Counted from the first letter of the stretch, positions 1-7,072 are shown. The stretch: 8,342 bases of DNA from REEB95 sp035632395 (GCA_035632395.1 DASQGX010000251.1:1-8342); one strand, 5' to 3'. The notes: a model not told the origin generated them from the letters alone. Numbers and translations are program-made.

Positions 1-953
1 GCCGCGCGCCGCACGCCGGCGATCAGGTCGCTGGCGCGGCCAGCGACGATCAGCGCCGCGGCCGCGTTGAGCAGCACGCAGTCGCGCAGCGGTCCGGTCT
101 CGCCGGCAAGGATGGCCTTGAGCTTCGCCGCATTCGTCGCCGGATCGCCGCCCCTGAGCTGCGCGATCTGGGCGCGCGGCAGGCCGGCCATCTCGGGCGC
201 AATCTCGAACGTCGATAGCTTGCCGTTCTTCCATTCGGCGACGTTGGTTTTGCCCGTCGTCGTGATCTCGTCGAAGCCGTCGCCGTGCACCACCCAGGCG
301 TGCTCGGCGCCGAGCTTGCCCAGCACCTCGGCGACCGGTGTCACCCATTGCGGCGCGAACACGCCGACGAGAAGGCGCTTCACCAGCGCTGGGTTCGACA
401 ACGGTCCGAGCAGGTTGAAAACCGTCCGCGTGCCGAGCTCGACGCGCGTCGGCGCGACGTGCCGCGTCGCGGCGTGATAGCGCGGCGCCATCATGAAGCC
501 GATGCCGGCTTCGTGGATCGCCCGCTCGACCAGCCTTGGATCGGCCTCGATGTTGACGCCGAGCGCGGTCAGGATGTCGGCGGAGCCCGAATGCGACGAG
601 AAGTTGCGGTTGCCGTGCTTGGCGACATGCGCGCCGGCGCCGGCGGCGACGATCGCCGCCGCGGTCGAGACGTTGAAGCTGCCGCGACCATCGCCGCCGG
701 TGCCGACGACATCGATCGCATCGGGCGGCGCCGTCACGTGCAGCGCCTTGCTGCGCATCGTCCGGGCGGCGGCAGCGATCTCGTCGACGGTTTCGCCGCG
801 CACGCGCAGCGCCATGAGGAAGCCGCCCATCTGTGCCGGCGTTGCGTCGCCTGACATCATCGCTTCGAAAGCTTGCGTGGCGTCGGCCTCGGACAGGCGC
901 TCGCCCGCCGCCACTTTCGCCAGCAGCGTTTTGAACTCGACCTTGTCGTTCAT
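1..953 (-). CDS. trpD: Anthranilate phosphoribosyltransferase TrpD (3' end outside window)
   Basis: Joins anthranilate to PRPP, giving N-(5-phosphoribosyl)anthranilate and PPi, the second committed step of tryptophan synthesis in the cytosol. The first 317 residues are visible and stay in frame to the window edge; family members are about 340 residues, so only a short C-terminal piece is missing. An N-terminal helical domain is followed by the PRPP-binding GTGGDG at residues 84-89, KHGNR at 112-116, SSHSG at 119-123, the anthranilate-contacting Arg in RVELG (R170), and the Mg-binding Asp-Glu pair in DGFDE (225-229). The ATG start overlaps the trpG stop as ATGA, so translation is probably coupled; no strong Shine-Dalgarno is seen. 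One oddity is that the loop after KHGNR reads NFSSHSG, where family members commonly have an SS-K/R-SG pattern. Identity is secure from the motifs and from the trpG neighbour. Confidence 0.96.
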   Translation of the reverse strand, partial: MNDKVEFKTLLAKVAAGERLSEADATQAFEAMMSGDATPAQMGGFLMALRVRGETVDEIAAAARTMRSKALHVTAPPDAIDVVGTGGDGRGSFNVSTAAAIVAAGAGAHVAKHGNRNFSSHSGSADILTALGVNIEADPRLVERAIHEAGIGFMMAPRYHAATRHVAPTRVELGTRTVFNLLGPLSNPALVKRLLVGVFAPQWVTPVAEVLGKLGAEHAWVVHGDGFDEITTTGKTNVAEWKNGKLSTFEIAPEMAGLPRAQIAQLRGGDPATNAAKLKAILAGETGPLRDCVLLNAAAALIVAGRASDLIAGVRRA

Positions 954-1534
954 GCGGCGACGCTTTCGGCGGCGGCGAGAGCGAGAAAATTCTTAAGCAG
1001 GCGGTGGCCGCCCTGCGAGGCGATGCTCTCCGGATGGAACTGCACGCCGTGCACCGGCCGCTCGCGATGCTGCACGCCCATGATGATGCCATCTTCGGTT
1101 TCGGCGGTGATGATGAGCGAAGCGGGCAGGCTGGCGCGCTCGACGATCAACGAATGATAACGCGTCGCGTCAAACGGATTGGGCAGGCCGGCGAAGACAC
1201 CGCTGTCGTGGTGACGGATCGCGCTCAGCTTGCCGTGCATCGGCACCTTGGCGCGCACGACCTTGCCGCCGAAGGCCTGGCCGATCGCCTGATGGCCGAG
1301 GCAGACGCCGAGCACCGGAATGCGTCCGGCCTTGGCGATGAGCTCCAGACAAATGCCGGCACGGTCGGGATCGCTCGGTCCCGGCGAAATGACGATGCCT
1401 TGCGGTTTGAGCGCAAGTGCATCGGCCACCGACAGTGTGTCGTTCCGTTTGACAACCACCTCGGCGCCAAGCTCGCCGAGATAGTGCCATAGGTTGTAAG
1501 TGAAACTGTCGTAGTTATCGATCAGCAGGAACAT
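950..1534 (-). CDS. trpG: Anthranilate synthase glutamine amidotransferase subunit TrpG
   Basis: Class I glutamine amidotransferase (194 aa, normal length) that releases ammonia from glutamine for TrpE, which makes anthranilate from chorismate. It opens with the typical LLIDNYDSFTYNL, followed by the oxyanion-region SPGPSDP (50-56), the nucleophile Cys78 in GVCLGHQ, MHGK at 99-102, and the catalytic His167 and Glu169 in QFHPES. The full Cys-His-Glu triad is therefore present. Such subunits can also serve p-aminobenzoate synthase (PabA); the ATGA overlap with trpD and the nearby trpE favour the tryptophan role, though dual use cannot be excluded. The start is supported by GAGG at 1542-1545, seven bases upstream. 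It has its own promoter (see 1555-1583), so trpGD seems to be transcribed apart from trpE. Confidence 0.96.
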   Translation of the reverse strand: MFLLIDNYDSFTYNLWHYLGELGAEVVVKRNDTLSVADALALKPQGIVISPGPSDPDRAGICLELIAKAGRIPVLGVCLGHQAIGQAFGGKVVRAKVPMHGKLSAIRHHDSGVFAGLPNPFDATRYHSLIVERASLPASLIITAETEDGIIMGVQHRERPVHGVQFHPESIASQGGHRLLKNFLALAAAESVAA

Positions 1535-1554
1535 ATCGGGGCCTCGCCGCCGAG

Positions 1555-1583
1555 TTTATATCAGGCCGCACCGGCGCTGTGAA
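1555..1583 (-). promoter_or_regulatory. Probable sigma-70-type promoter of trpGD
   Basis: On the minus strand, TTCACA (1578-1583) is followed after exactly 17 bases by TATAAA (1555-1560). Each hexamer matches the sigma-70 consensus at five of six positions. Transcription would start near 1548, leaving a leader of only about 14 bases that holds the GAGG ribosome binding site. That leader is too short for a trp attenuator or leader peptide. The call rests on sequence match and placement alone. Confidence 0.65.
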
Positions 1584-1685
1584 ATCGGCTAAAGTGGCGC
1601 ATTCCCGGCCGGCCGTGCGCCGCACAAGAAAACGCGGCGGATCGGGACGTTTCGGCGCCGTGCAGCCGGAACCGCAGGGTAGCGC

Positions 1686-2633
1686 GTGGCAGTGGAAGAG
1701 ACGATCGAACAACGCGACGAGACGTCGCCGCCGGCACCCGTGCGGCCGCAGCGCGCTTGGCGCTGGCGCCGCTGGGTCGTGCTGGCACTCGTGGCAGTGC
1801 TTGCGCTCGGCGTCTGGCACGAGCGCGAACGCCACGCCAATCCGCCTCTCGTCGCAACCAATTCATCGGCCAGCGTGCCATTGCCGCCGACCGATGTCGC
1901 GCCGCCTACCGAAGTGCCGGCGTGGATCCGCTATGCCGTGCCGGCCGCGGCAACCAACCGTCCGCGTATCGCCGTGGTGATCGACGGGCTCGGCGCCGAT
2001 CGTGGTGCGACGGCGCGCGCCATTGCGCTGCCACCGGCAGTCACCTTGTCCTTCGTCGCCTATGCCGACGAACTCGCCGACCAAACGGCGGCGGCGCGCC
2101 GCGCCGGCCACGAGCTGCTGCTGCACGTACCGATGGAGCCCGTGTCGGTGAGCGCGGCGATGGGCGCTTACGGTCTTGGCCGTAACATGCCGCACGACGA
2201 ACTGGTACGGCGGTTGCGCTGGGATCTGGCGCGCATCGACAATTATGTCGGCGTCGACAACCACATGGGCACCGCTTTCGCAGACGATGCGCCGGCGATG
2301 CAGGTGGTCATGGCCGAGCTCAAGCGGCGCGGCTTGCTCTATCTCGACGCGCGCGCCGTGCCGACCGTGCCGGTGGCGGTGGCGGCGCGCAACGCCGGCG
2401 TGCCTTACGCCGCCCGCGACATTTTCCTCGATGGTGAGCAGGCGGCGGTCGCCGTCGACGCCCGCCTCGCGCAACTCGTGACGCTTGCGCGCGAACGCGG
2501 CAGCGCCATCGCCATCGGCCATCCGCACGAAGCGACGCTGGCGGCGCTGCAGCGCTGGCTGCCGACTTTGTCGCGCCAGGGCGTCGTGCTGGTGCCGCTG
2601 ACCGCCGTGGTGAAAGTAAGCGGCGGCAGTTGA
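1686..2633 (+). CDS. Divergent polysaccharide deacetylase family protein, membrane-anchored
   Basis: A 315-aa protein of the divergent polysaccharide deacetylase group (YibQ-like, Pfam Polysacc_deac_2 type). Residues 1-28 are a charged cytoplasmic tail rich in Arg near the membrane, 29-44 form one hydrophobic anchor, 50-90 are a Pro/Ala-rich linker, and 93-310 are the periplasmic (beta/alpha)-type domain. Family landmarks are IAVVIDGLG (95-103), HELLLHVPMEP (142-152), VDNHMGTAF (190-198), LLYLDAR (217-223) and the late GHPHE (278-282). VIDGLG has Gly where the enterobacterial YibQ type has a second Asp (DDLG); alphaproteobacterial relatives often differ here too, so catalysis is uncertain. 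The GTG start is chosen because AGGG at 1676-1679 lies six bases upstream; a second GTG two codons later is an alternative. The gene is divergent from trpG and convergent with the cupin gene, so it is probably a single transcription unit. Its substrate is unknown. Confidence 0.85.
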   Translation: MAVEETIEQRDETSPPAPVRPQRAWRWRRWVVLALVAVLALGVWHERERHANPPLVATNSSASVPLPPTDVAPPTEVPAWIRYAVPAAATNRPRIAVVIDGLGADRGATARAIALPPAVTLSFVAYADELADQTAAARRAGHELLLHVPMEPVSVSAAMGAYGLGRNMPHDELVRRLRWDLARIDNYVGVDNHMGTAFADDAPAMQVVMAELKRRGLLYLDARAVPTVPVAVAARNAGVPYAARDIFLDGEQAAVAVDARLAQLVTLARERGSAIAIGHPHEATLAALQRWLPTLSRQGVVLVPLTAVVKVSGGS

Positions 2634-2646
2634 CGCCGCGGCCGCG

Positions 2647-3057
2647 TTATTTCGTGGGTTCGGTGAGTGGCTTGCCGCGGTCGAGCACCAGCACCGAGAT
2701 CGAATACGTCACACTGGACGACGCATTGCGCGTCTCGTGCACCAGCCCGGCGGGATTGTGATAGGCCTCGCCGGCTTTCACGGTCAGCGGCGGCTTGCCG
2801 TTGAAATAGATGATACGCAACACGCCTTCGGTCACTAGCCCGTATTCATCGCCGTCGTGATAGTGGCGGCCGCTGCTAGCGTTGGGTGGCCATTCGACCG
2901 ACACCATGGTCGTCGTCTTGTTGGGTACACCGCTTACCGGCACATGGTCGAGGAAGATATGCGTCGGAATCGGCTTCGGCGCCGGCGCGGGCTGCGCGTC
3001 GGCACCGACCGCCAGCAGTAGCGCCGCCGCGGCGGCGACGGCAAAAGCTCGAATCAT
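2647..3057 (-). CDS. Exported small cupin-domain protein
   Basis: A 136-aa single-domain cupin with a Sec-type signal peptide: basic start, hydrophobic run at 4-18, and a likely cut after ADA near residue 21. Motif 1 gives His65 and His67 in GRHYHDGDE plus Glu71, and motif 2 (GEAYHNPAGLVHETRN, 96-111) gives His107, so the usual 3-His/1-Glu metal site is intact. It should be a periplasmic metal-binding beta-barrel. Cupins of this sort include dioxygenases, isomerases and non-enzymatic binders, and nothing here picks one out. The start has GGGAG about nine bases upstream. It lies 57 bp after the 98-aa exported protein gene and 13 bp from the end of the convergent deacetylase gene. With little room for a promoter of its own, it may be read from the upstream gene, past the weak hairpin at 3081-3101. 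Confidence 0.85.
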   Translation of the reverse strand: MIRAFAVAAAAALLLAVGADAQPAPAPKPIPTHIFLDHVPVSGVPNKTTTMVSVEWPPNASSGRHYHDGDEYGLVTEGVLRIIYFNGKPPLTVKAGEAYHNPAGLVHETRNASSSVTYSISVLVLDRGKPLTEPTK

Positions 3058-3080
3058 GCTGGCTCTCCCGGAATCAGATG

Positions 3081-3101
3081 AAACGGACGCTCGTACGTCC
3101 G
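3081..3101 (-). terminator. Possible weak intrinsic terminator or mRNA hairpin
   Basis: On the minus strand CGGACG, a 6-base loop and CGTCCG form a 6-bp GC-rich stem (3084-3101), followed directly by TTT (3081-3083). It sits 14 bases past the stop of the 98-aa protein gene and 24 bases before the cupin start. The T run is short, so termination is likely partial at best; it may instead protect the 3' end of the upstream message. Confidence 0.35.
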
Positions 3102-3114
3102 CGGCGAGCGGTCG

Positions 3115-3411
3115 TCAGTGGGCAATCGGTCCGCGCACGACGGTGACATCGCCTTCCTTCTCGACCGAGAAATACAGGTCGGCCGGCGTCAGCAGCTGCG
3201 GCGGCTGCTGTACGACAATGACGGTGCGGCCGTTGCGCTGCACGGCAGGCGCGACAACCGGCGCCACCGGTCCAACCGGTCCGGCATACGGATTGATGGA
3301 TGAGTATTGGTTCTGCGTGTATTCGGCGGGTACCGCCGAGCCGGCGCTCAATACCAGCGTGCCAAACGCGATGGCCGAGGTCAGAACGGCGCGGGCGAAG
3401 GTGTATGGCAT
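3115..3411 (-). CDS. Exported 98-aa Pro/Val-rich protein of unknown function
   Basis: I do not recognise a family. The protein has a clear Sec signal peptide (basic start, hydrophobic stretch at about 8-23, cut likely after AVPA near residue 28), then a Tyr/Asn/Gln-rich segment (YTQNQYSSINPY). Next comes a low-complexity Gly-Pro-Val/Ala run (GPVGPVAPVVAPAV, about 44-57), and last a short strand-forming part with TVIVVQQPPQ and DLYFSVEKEGDVTVVRGP. The mature protein is only about 70 residues. An upstream in-frame ATG at 3516 exists, but the ATG at 3411 is preferred: GGAGG (3418-3422) lies six bases before it, and the signal peptide starts there. It probably has its own promoter (3437-3465). 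Possible roles are a periplasmic or cell-surface structural protein; no catalytic motif is seen. Confidence 0.75.
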   Translation of the reverse strand: MPYTFARAVLTSAIAFGTLVLSAGSAVPAEYTQNQYSSINPYAGPVGPVAPVVAPAVQRNGRTVIVVQQPPQLLTPADLYFSVEKEGDVTVVRGPIAH

Positions 3412-3436
3412 GAATGTCCTCCGTCGCTCGGACGCG

Positions 3437-3465
3437 AGTATTGGGTGATTCGCCAGATGCGTCAC
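3437..3465 (-). promoter_or_regulatory. Possible promoter of the 98-aa exported protein gene
   Basis: On the minus strand GTGACG (3460-3465), a 17-base spacer and AATACT (3437-3442) give four of six matches to each sigma-70 hexamer. The predicted start near 3430 would leave a leader of about 19 bases containing the GGAGG site. The match is moderate, but it is the best found in the 122-bp gap after the regulator gene. Confidence 0.35.
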
Positions 3466-3533
3466 GCGAAATCCAGTGGCAATTGTGTGCGAATCGTGTT
3501 GCCCGCGAATTATCACGAGTCGCAGTGGACGCT

Positions 3534-4154
3534 TCAGGCGGCGTGCGGCTTTGTTTCCATACCGATGATGACGACCAGCACCTCGGCATTCTTGCGGCCG
3601 AGCGAGCGCGTGCGGTGCGGCAGGTGCGAGTCGAAATAGAGCGCGTCGCCCGGACGCAGGACGATCGTCCGGCCCGCCAGCGTGACCTCGATCCGGCCGG
3701 CAAGCACGAACATAAATTCCTCGCCGACATGTTCGAACAGGCGCTCGTCCTGGAAGCGCAGCGGCGGCCGCATGATGTACGGCTCCATGCGCTTGAAGCG
3801 CTTGGCGGCGGCGACGAGCTGGTAATTGTAGCCCGCAGCGCTGCCCGGTCGCATGAACGAACGGCGTTCGTGCTTGCGCACGACGCAGACCGCGTCGGTT
3901 TCGTGGTCCTCGCCAAGCAGTTGCGCGACGGTAATGCTGAAACTTTGCGCCAGTTTCATCGCCGTCGAGATCGACGGCACCGCGACGCCGCGCTCGATCT
4001 TCGAAAGGAAGCTCTTGGTCAGGCCCGACGTTGCTGCCAGCTGTTCGAGCGTCGTGCCGCGCTGATGGCGCATGAAACGGATGCGCGCGCCGATGCCCGG
4101 CAGGTTCGCGCCGCCGGTTTTGCGTGCCGGCTTCTCGGCGGCGGCGCGCTTCAA
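3534..4154 (-). CDS. XRE-family transcriptional regulator with C-terminal cupin sensor domain
   Basis: A 206-aa regulator. A basic, Ala/Lys-rich tail (1-17) leads into a helix-turn-helix of the HTH_3/XRE type (about 21-80), with TLEQLAATSGLTKSFLSKIERG covering the scaffold and recognition helices. A linker (90-130) and a cupin_2 beta-barrel (about 131-200) follow, with EHVGEEFMFVLAG (141-153) and RPGDALYFDSHLPH (167-180). This layout is typical of regulators that sense a small metabolite in the cupin and often control nearby catabolic or transport genes. The start is unusual. The only close candidate in frame is TTG at 4154, which overlaps the DctM stop as TTGA. GTG at 4238 or ATG at 4262 would run deep into dctM, and the ATG at 4073 would cut into the HTH. 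It is the last gene of the transporter operon, so it probably regulates that operon, including itself, perhaps at the palindrome at 7960-7976 (inference). Confidence 0.88.
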   Translation of the reverse strand: MKRAAAEKPARKTGGANLPGIGARIRFMRHQRGTTLEQLAATSGLTKSFLSKIERGVAVPSISTAMKLAQSFSITVAQLLGEDHETDAVCVVRKHERRSFMRPGSAAGYNYQLVAAAKRFKRMEPYIMRPPLRFQDERLFEHVGEEFMFVLAGRIEVTLAGRTIVLRPGDALYFDSHLPHRTRSLGRKNAEVLVVIIGMETKPHAA

Positions 4155-5467
4155 TGGCCGATGCCCATCAGGTGATTGGGCAGCCAGGTGGCGATCTGCG
4201 GAAAGGCGCAGAGCAGGACGATCTGCAGCATCATGCACAGGACGTAGGGCAGCGTGCCCCACATCACCGTCACCAGCGGCACGTCGGGCGCGATCGCGTT
4301 GACGATATAGAGGTTGAGCCCAACCGGCGGATGGATGAGGCCGATCTCCATGTTGATGGTCAGGATGACGCCGAACCAGATCGGATCGAAACCCGCCGCC
4401 GTGATGATCGGCAGCAAGATCGGGCTGGCCATCAGGATCACGGCCGCCGGCGGGATGAAGAAGCCGCAGACCAGGAGGAACACGTTGATCGTGAACATCA
4501 ACAGCCAGCGGTTCACGTGCATGTCGGCGATCGCCTGCGCCAGCGATTGCGTCAGGTAGAGTGACGTCAGCATGTAACCGAACAGCACCGCGGCAGCGAT
4601 GATGGTCAGGATCATGATCGATTCACGCGCGGTGTCGCGCAGGATCGTCCACCATTCCCGCGGGTTCCACATCCTGTAGATGATGATGGCCAGCAGGAAG
4701 CACAGCGCCGCGCCGACGCCGGCTGCTTCCGACGGGGTCGCAACGCCGCCATAGAGTACGTACATGACACCGGCGATGATGATGATGAACGGTGTGATCT
4801 TGGGGATGGCGCTGAATTTCTGCGCCCAGCTATAGCGGAAGCCGGCGGCATAGGGCCGGAAGCCGACGCGCCAGATCTTGAACAACGTCCACAGCATGAA
4901 TAGGCCGGTCAGCATCAATCCCGGCACGACTCCGGCGAGGAACAGCCGGCCGATCGAATTCTCGGTGGCGATGCCGTAGAGGATAAAGGTGATCGACGGC
5001 GGAATCAGGATGCCGAGCGTACCGCCGGCGCAGATCGAGCCGGTGGCAACGCCGTCGGGATAGCCGCGCCGGCGCATCTCGGGAATGCCCATCTTGCCGA
5101 TGGCGGCGCAGCATGCCGGCGACGAACCCGTCAGCGCGGCGAAGATGGCGCAGGCGCCGAGATTCGACAGCACCAGGCCGCCGGGCAGGCGATAGAGCCA
5201 CCGGTCGAGCGCTTCGTAGAGATCCTTGCCCGCCGGCGACGAGCCGATCGCCGCGCCCATCATCACGAACATCGGAATCGACACCAGGGTGAAGTCGTCG
5301 AGCCCGGAATAGAAGGTCTGGGCGACGACCTGAAGTCCGTCGAGTCCCTGGAAGAAGACGATGAAGCCAAGCGCCACCGCGCCGATGCCGAAACCGACCG
5401 GTACGCCCGAGACCAGCATCGCGATGGTCACGACCAGCACCAGCGTGCCGGCGACGTCCGGGCTCAT
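4151..5467 (-). CDS. TRAP transporter large permease subunit (DctM family)
   Basis: The large, ion-coupled membrane subunit of a tripartite ATP-independent periplasmic transporter, which together with the small permease moves the solute delivered by the binding protein across the inner membrane. The 438 aa are normal for the family, with about a dozen hydrophobic segments. Family signatures visible are GVPVGFGIG (21-29), IPMFVMMG (64-71), ALTGSSPACCAAIGKMGIPEM (111-131), GTLGILIPPS (149-158), ATPSEAAGVGA (243-253), FFIPPAA (336-342) and GLIHPPVGLNLY (376-387). The start at 5467 is chosen because it overlaps the small-subunit stop as ATGA and begins just before the first membrane helix. The reading frame stays open upstream to 5623, but that 52-residue extension is Arg/Pro-rich, overlaps dctQ and is not credible. 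The substrate cannot be named from this subunit; C4-dicarboxylates are only one of many possibilities. Confidence 0.95.
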   Translation of the reverse strand: MSPDVAGTLVLVVTIAMLVSGVPVGFGIGAVALGFIVFFQGLDGLQVVAQTFYSGLDDFTLVSIPMFVMMGAAIGSSPAGKDLYEALDRWLYRLPGGLVLSNLGACAIFAALTGSSPACCAAIGKMGIPEMRRRGYPDGVATGSICAGGTLGILIPPSITFILYGIATENSIGRLFLAGVVPGLMLTGLFMLWTLFKIWRVGFRPYAAGFRYSWAQKFSAIPKITPFIIIIAGVMYVLYGGVATPSEAAGVGAALCFLLAIIIYRMWNPREWWTILRDTARESIMILTIIAAAVLFGYMLTSLYLTQSLAQAIADMHVNRWLLMFTINVFLLVCGFFIPPAAVILMASPILLPIITAAGFDPIWFGVILTINMEIGLIHPPVGLNLYIVNAIAPDVPLVTVMWGTLPYVLCMMLQIVLLCAFPQIATWLPNHLMGIGH

Positions 5468-6000
5468 GGCGCGATCTCGGGATGGCCCGGACGGTCGCCG
5501 CGGATGCCGAACGGTGGTTCGCGGCCGGTTACCAGACAGATGAATTCCACCACGTATTGCAGCACGAGCAGGGCGAGGCCCGCCGGCATCGCAGCGTAGG
5601 GGATCCACAGCCGCTCGCGCCACACGGTGTTGGAGTGCCAGTCGTGCACCCAGGATTCACGCCAGAGGCCGAAAGCGAGCACGGTCATCACCAGCACGAA
5701 CGCCAATCCCGTCAGGATCGTGAACAGCGCCAGCCAGTACCGCGCGCGCGGCCCTACGTGCAGCGGCAGCACGTCGACGTTGACGTGGCCGCGGGTCATC
5801 AGCACGTACGGGCTGCCGATGAAAGTCGCGGCGATCAGGCAGTTGGTCGTGAAGTCGATCTGCCAGACGGTGTTGCTGCCGATGAGCGAGCGCTCGACCA
5901 CCATCTCGCAGATGATGAAGACGCCGAGTGCGATCAAGCCGGCGGCGAAAACGCCGCAAACCTGCGAGACGGTTTTTACCGCCTTGATGAAGGAATCCAT
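5464..6000 (-). CDS. TRAP transporter small permease subunit (DctQ family)
   Basis: The four-helix small membrane subunit that pairs with the DctM-type protein. It has 178 aa with hydrophobic segments at about 13-35, 47-68, 89-111 and 132-158. The family motif RGHVNVD (70-76) follows the second helix, where DctQ proteins typically have a G-H-x-x-V-D pattern. The C-terminal tail (159-178) is polar and Pro-rich. It starts 37 bp after the binding-protein stop and ends in an ATGA overlap with the large permease gene. No good Shine-Dalgarno lies within ten bases of the ATG, so initiation may depend on translation of the gene before it. Family assignment rests on size, topology, motif and position. 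Confidence 0.93.
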   Translation of the reverse strand: MDSFIKAVKTVSQVCGVFAAGLIALGVFIICEMVVERSLIGSNTVWQIDFTTNCLIAATFIGSPYVLMTRGHVNVDVLPLHVGPRARYWLALFTILTGLAFVLVMTVLAFGLWRESWVHDWHSNTVWRERLWIPYAAMPAGLALLVLQYVVEFICLVTGREPPFGIRGDRPGHPEIAP

Positions 6001-6037
6001 GCGAACGGTCTGCGCGGCGGCGGCTCGCTCCGGTCGG

Positions 6038-7045
6038 CTATTTCACCGACAGCGCTTCGTCGATCAGCTTCTGGCCGTCGGGCACGCTCTTGGCGAATTG
6101 GGCGTAGGAGCTTTTCTTCGCCAGCGCGATCCAGGCGTTGTAGTCGGCGTCGGTCAGCGTCACGACTTTGACTTTATGCGCTTGGAAAAGACTGATCGTC
6201 TTCGCGTTCACCGCGTCGGCCTTGCTCTCGTAGAATGCCTGCGCGTCCTTGCCGGCCTTGAGGATCGCCGCCTGTTGCGGCTTGGTCAGCTTGTCGAAGC
6301 TCTTCTTCGACATCAGCACCGGCTCGTACATGAACCACAGCGCGTTGTTGCCCGGCGCGGTCAGGCACTTGACCACCTCGAACAGCCGCATCGAGCCGAA
6401 CGTCGCGAGGCTGGTATCGGTGCCGTCGATCACGCCGGTCTGGAAGGCGTTGTAGATCTCGTTCGACGGCGGGCTGACGATGCTGGCGCCGGCCGCCTGC
6501 CACATCGCCGCGAAGGTCGGACCGGCGGAGCGGAACTTGAGGCCTTTGATGTCGTTCGGCTGCATGACGCAGGATTTGTTCGAGGCCATCGCGCCGGGGA
6601 ACCAGGCATCGGACAGCACGATGACGCCGTGCTTCTCGATGATCGAATGGATGTCCTGCATGAACGGCGAATGGTTGAGCCGTTTGGCGCGGTCCTGGCT
6701 GCGCACCAGGCCGGGCATCAGCGTGGCGCTGAATTCCGGCACTTCGCCGCTGGCGTAGTCCATCGAGTAGAGCGAGATGTCGAGTTGGCCGCTCACCATC
6801 GCATCCCATTGCGGGCCGGGCTTGAACAACGAAGCACCCGGATAGACCTGGATGGTTAGGCCGACATTGGCGTCGTGCGCTTCCTTGGCGATCAGCCGCA
6901 CCATCTCGTCGCGCACGTCGCCGGTTCCGCCGGGGAACTGGTGCGAGGCGCGCAGGATCGTTTCGGCCGATGCCGGCGCGGCAACCGCCAGCGCGGCCAG
7001 CGCCGCCAGGGCGCAGCTCCAGAGACGAATTCTCGACTGTTTCAC
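6038..7045 (-). CDS. TRAP transporter periplasmic solute-binding protein (DctP family)
   Basis: Periplasmic receptor that captures the solute and hands it to the membrane subunits. It has 335 aa with a Sec signal peptide (hydrophobic 11-24, cut after ASA at 27). The mature part shows the DctP fold signatures: LRASHQFPGG near the start (31-40), IQVYPGASLF (65-74), the DIKGLKFRSAG block (165-175) with Arg172 at the place of the family's carboxylate-binding arginine, and NEIYNAFQTGVIDGTDTS (195-212). The conserved Arg points to a carboxylate-bearing solute (known for the family; the specific ligand is not inferable). Cys159 and Cys227 in the mature protein could form a disulfide. The start codon is GTG, backed by GGGGAGGA about four bases upstream, by far the best ribosome site in the operon. 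That fits the excess of binding protein such systems need. Confidence 0.95.
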   Translation of the reverse strand: MKQSRIRLWSCALAALAALAVAAPASAETILRASHQFPGGTGDVRDEMVRLIAKEAHDANVGLTIQVYPGASLFKPGPQWDAMVSGQLDISLYSMDYASGEVPEFSATLMPGLVRSQDRAKRLNHSPFMQDIHSIIEKHGVIVLSDAWFPGAMASNKSCVMQPNDIKGLKFRSAGPTFAAMWQAAGASIVSPPSNEIYNAFQTGVIDGTDTSLATFGSMRLFEVVKCLTAPGNNALWFMYEPVLMSKKSFDKLTKPQQAAILKAGKDAQAFYESKADAVNAKTISLFQAHKVKVVTLTDADYNAWIALAKKSSYAQFAKSVPDGQKLIDEALSVK

Positions 7046-7072
7046 TTGCTCCTCCCCGTGGCTCGTTGTTCG

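Noticed and set aside
1863..2528. 221-codon minus-strand frame
   Set aside because: It is antisense to the deacetylase-family gene, which shows clear family motifs, and its own product is His/Arg-rich without a recognisable domain.
2637..2646. Palindrome CGCGGCCGCG between the convergent deacetylase and cupin genes
   Set aside because: The 10-base self-complementary stretch has no loop and no T run, so it does not form a terminator hairpin. It is expected by chance in such GC-rich DNA.
3481..3515. Repeated GCGAAT...CACG/CGTG pieces and a TTGTGT-like half site in the gap after the regulator gene
   Set aside because: The arms are short and imperfect, and the resemblance to the 7960-7976 palindrome covers only about six bases, too little to call a second operator.
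3074..3916. 280-codon minus-strand frame across the regulator and the small exported protein
   Set aside because: It is out of frame with both recognisable proteins, and its product is low-complexity Arg/Ser/Ala sequence without motifs.
5468..5623. N-terminal extension of the large TRAP permease to an ATG at 5623
   Set aside because: The extra 52 residues are Arg/Pro-rich, lie inside the small permease gene and have no family counterpart. The ATGA overlap start at 5467 fits much better.
5627..6859. 410-codon open frame on the plus strand
   Set aside because: It lies antisense to the TRAP small permease and binding protein genes, and its product is rich in Arg, His and Ala with no domain. 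Long antisense frames are common in GC-rich coding DNA.
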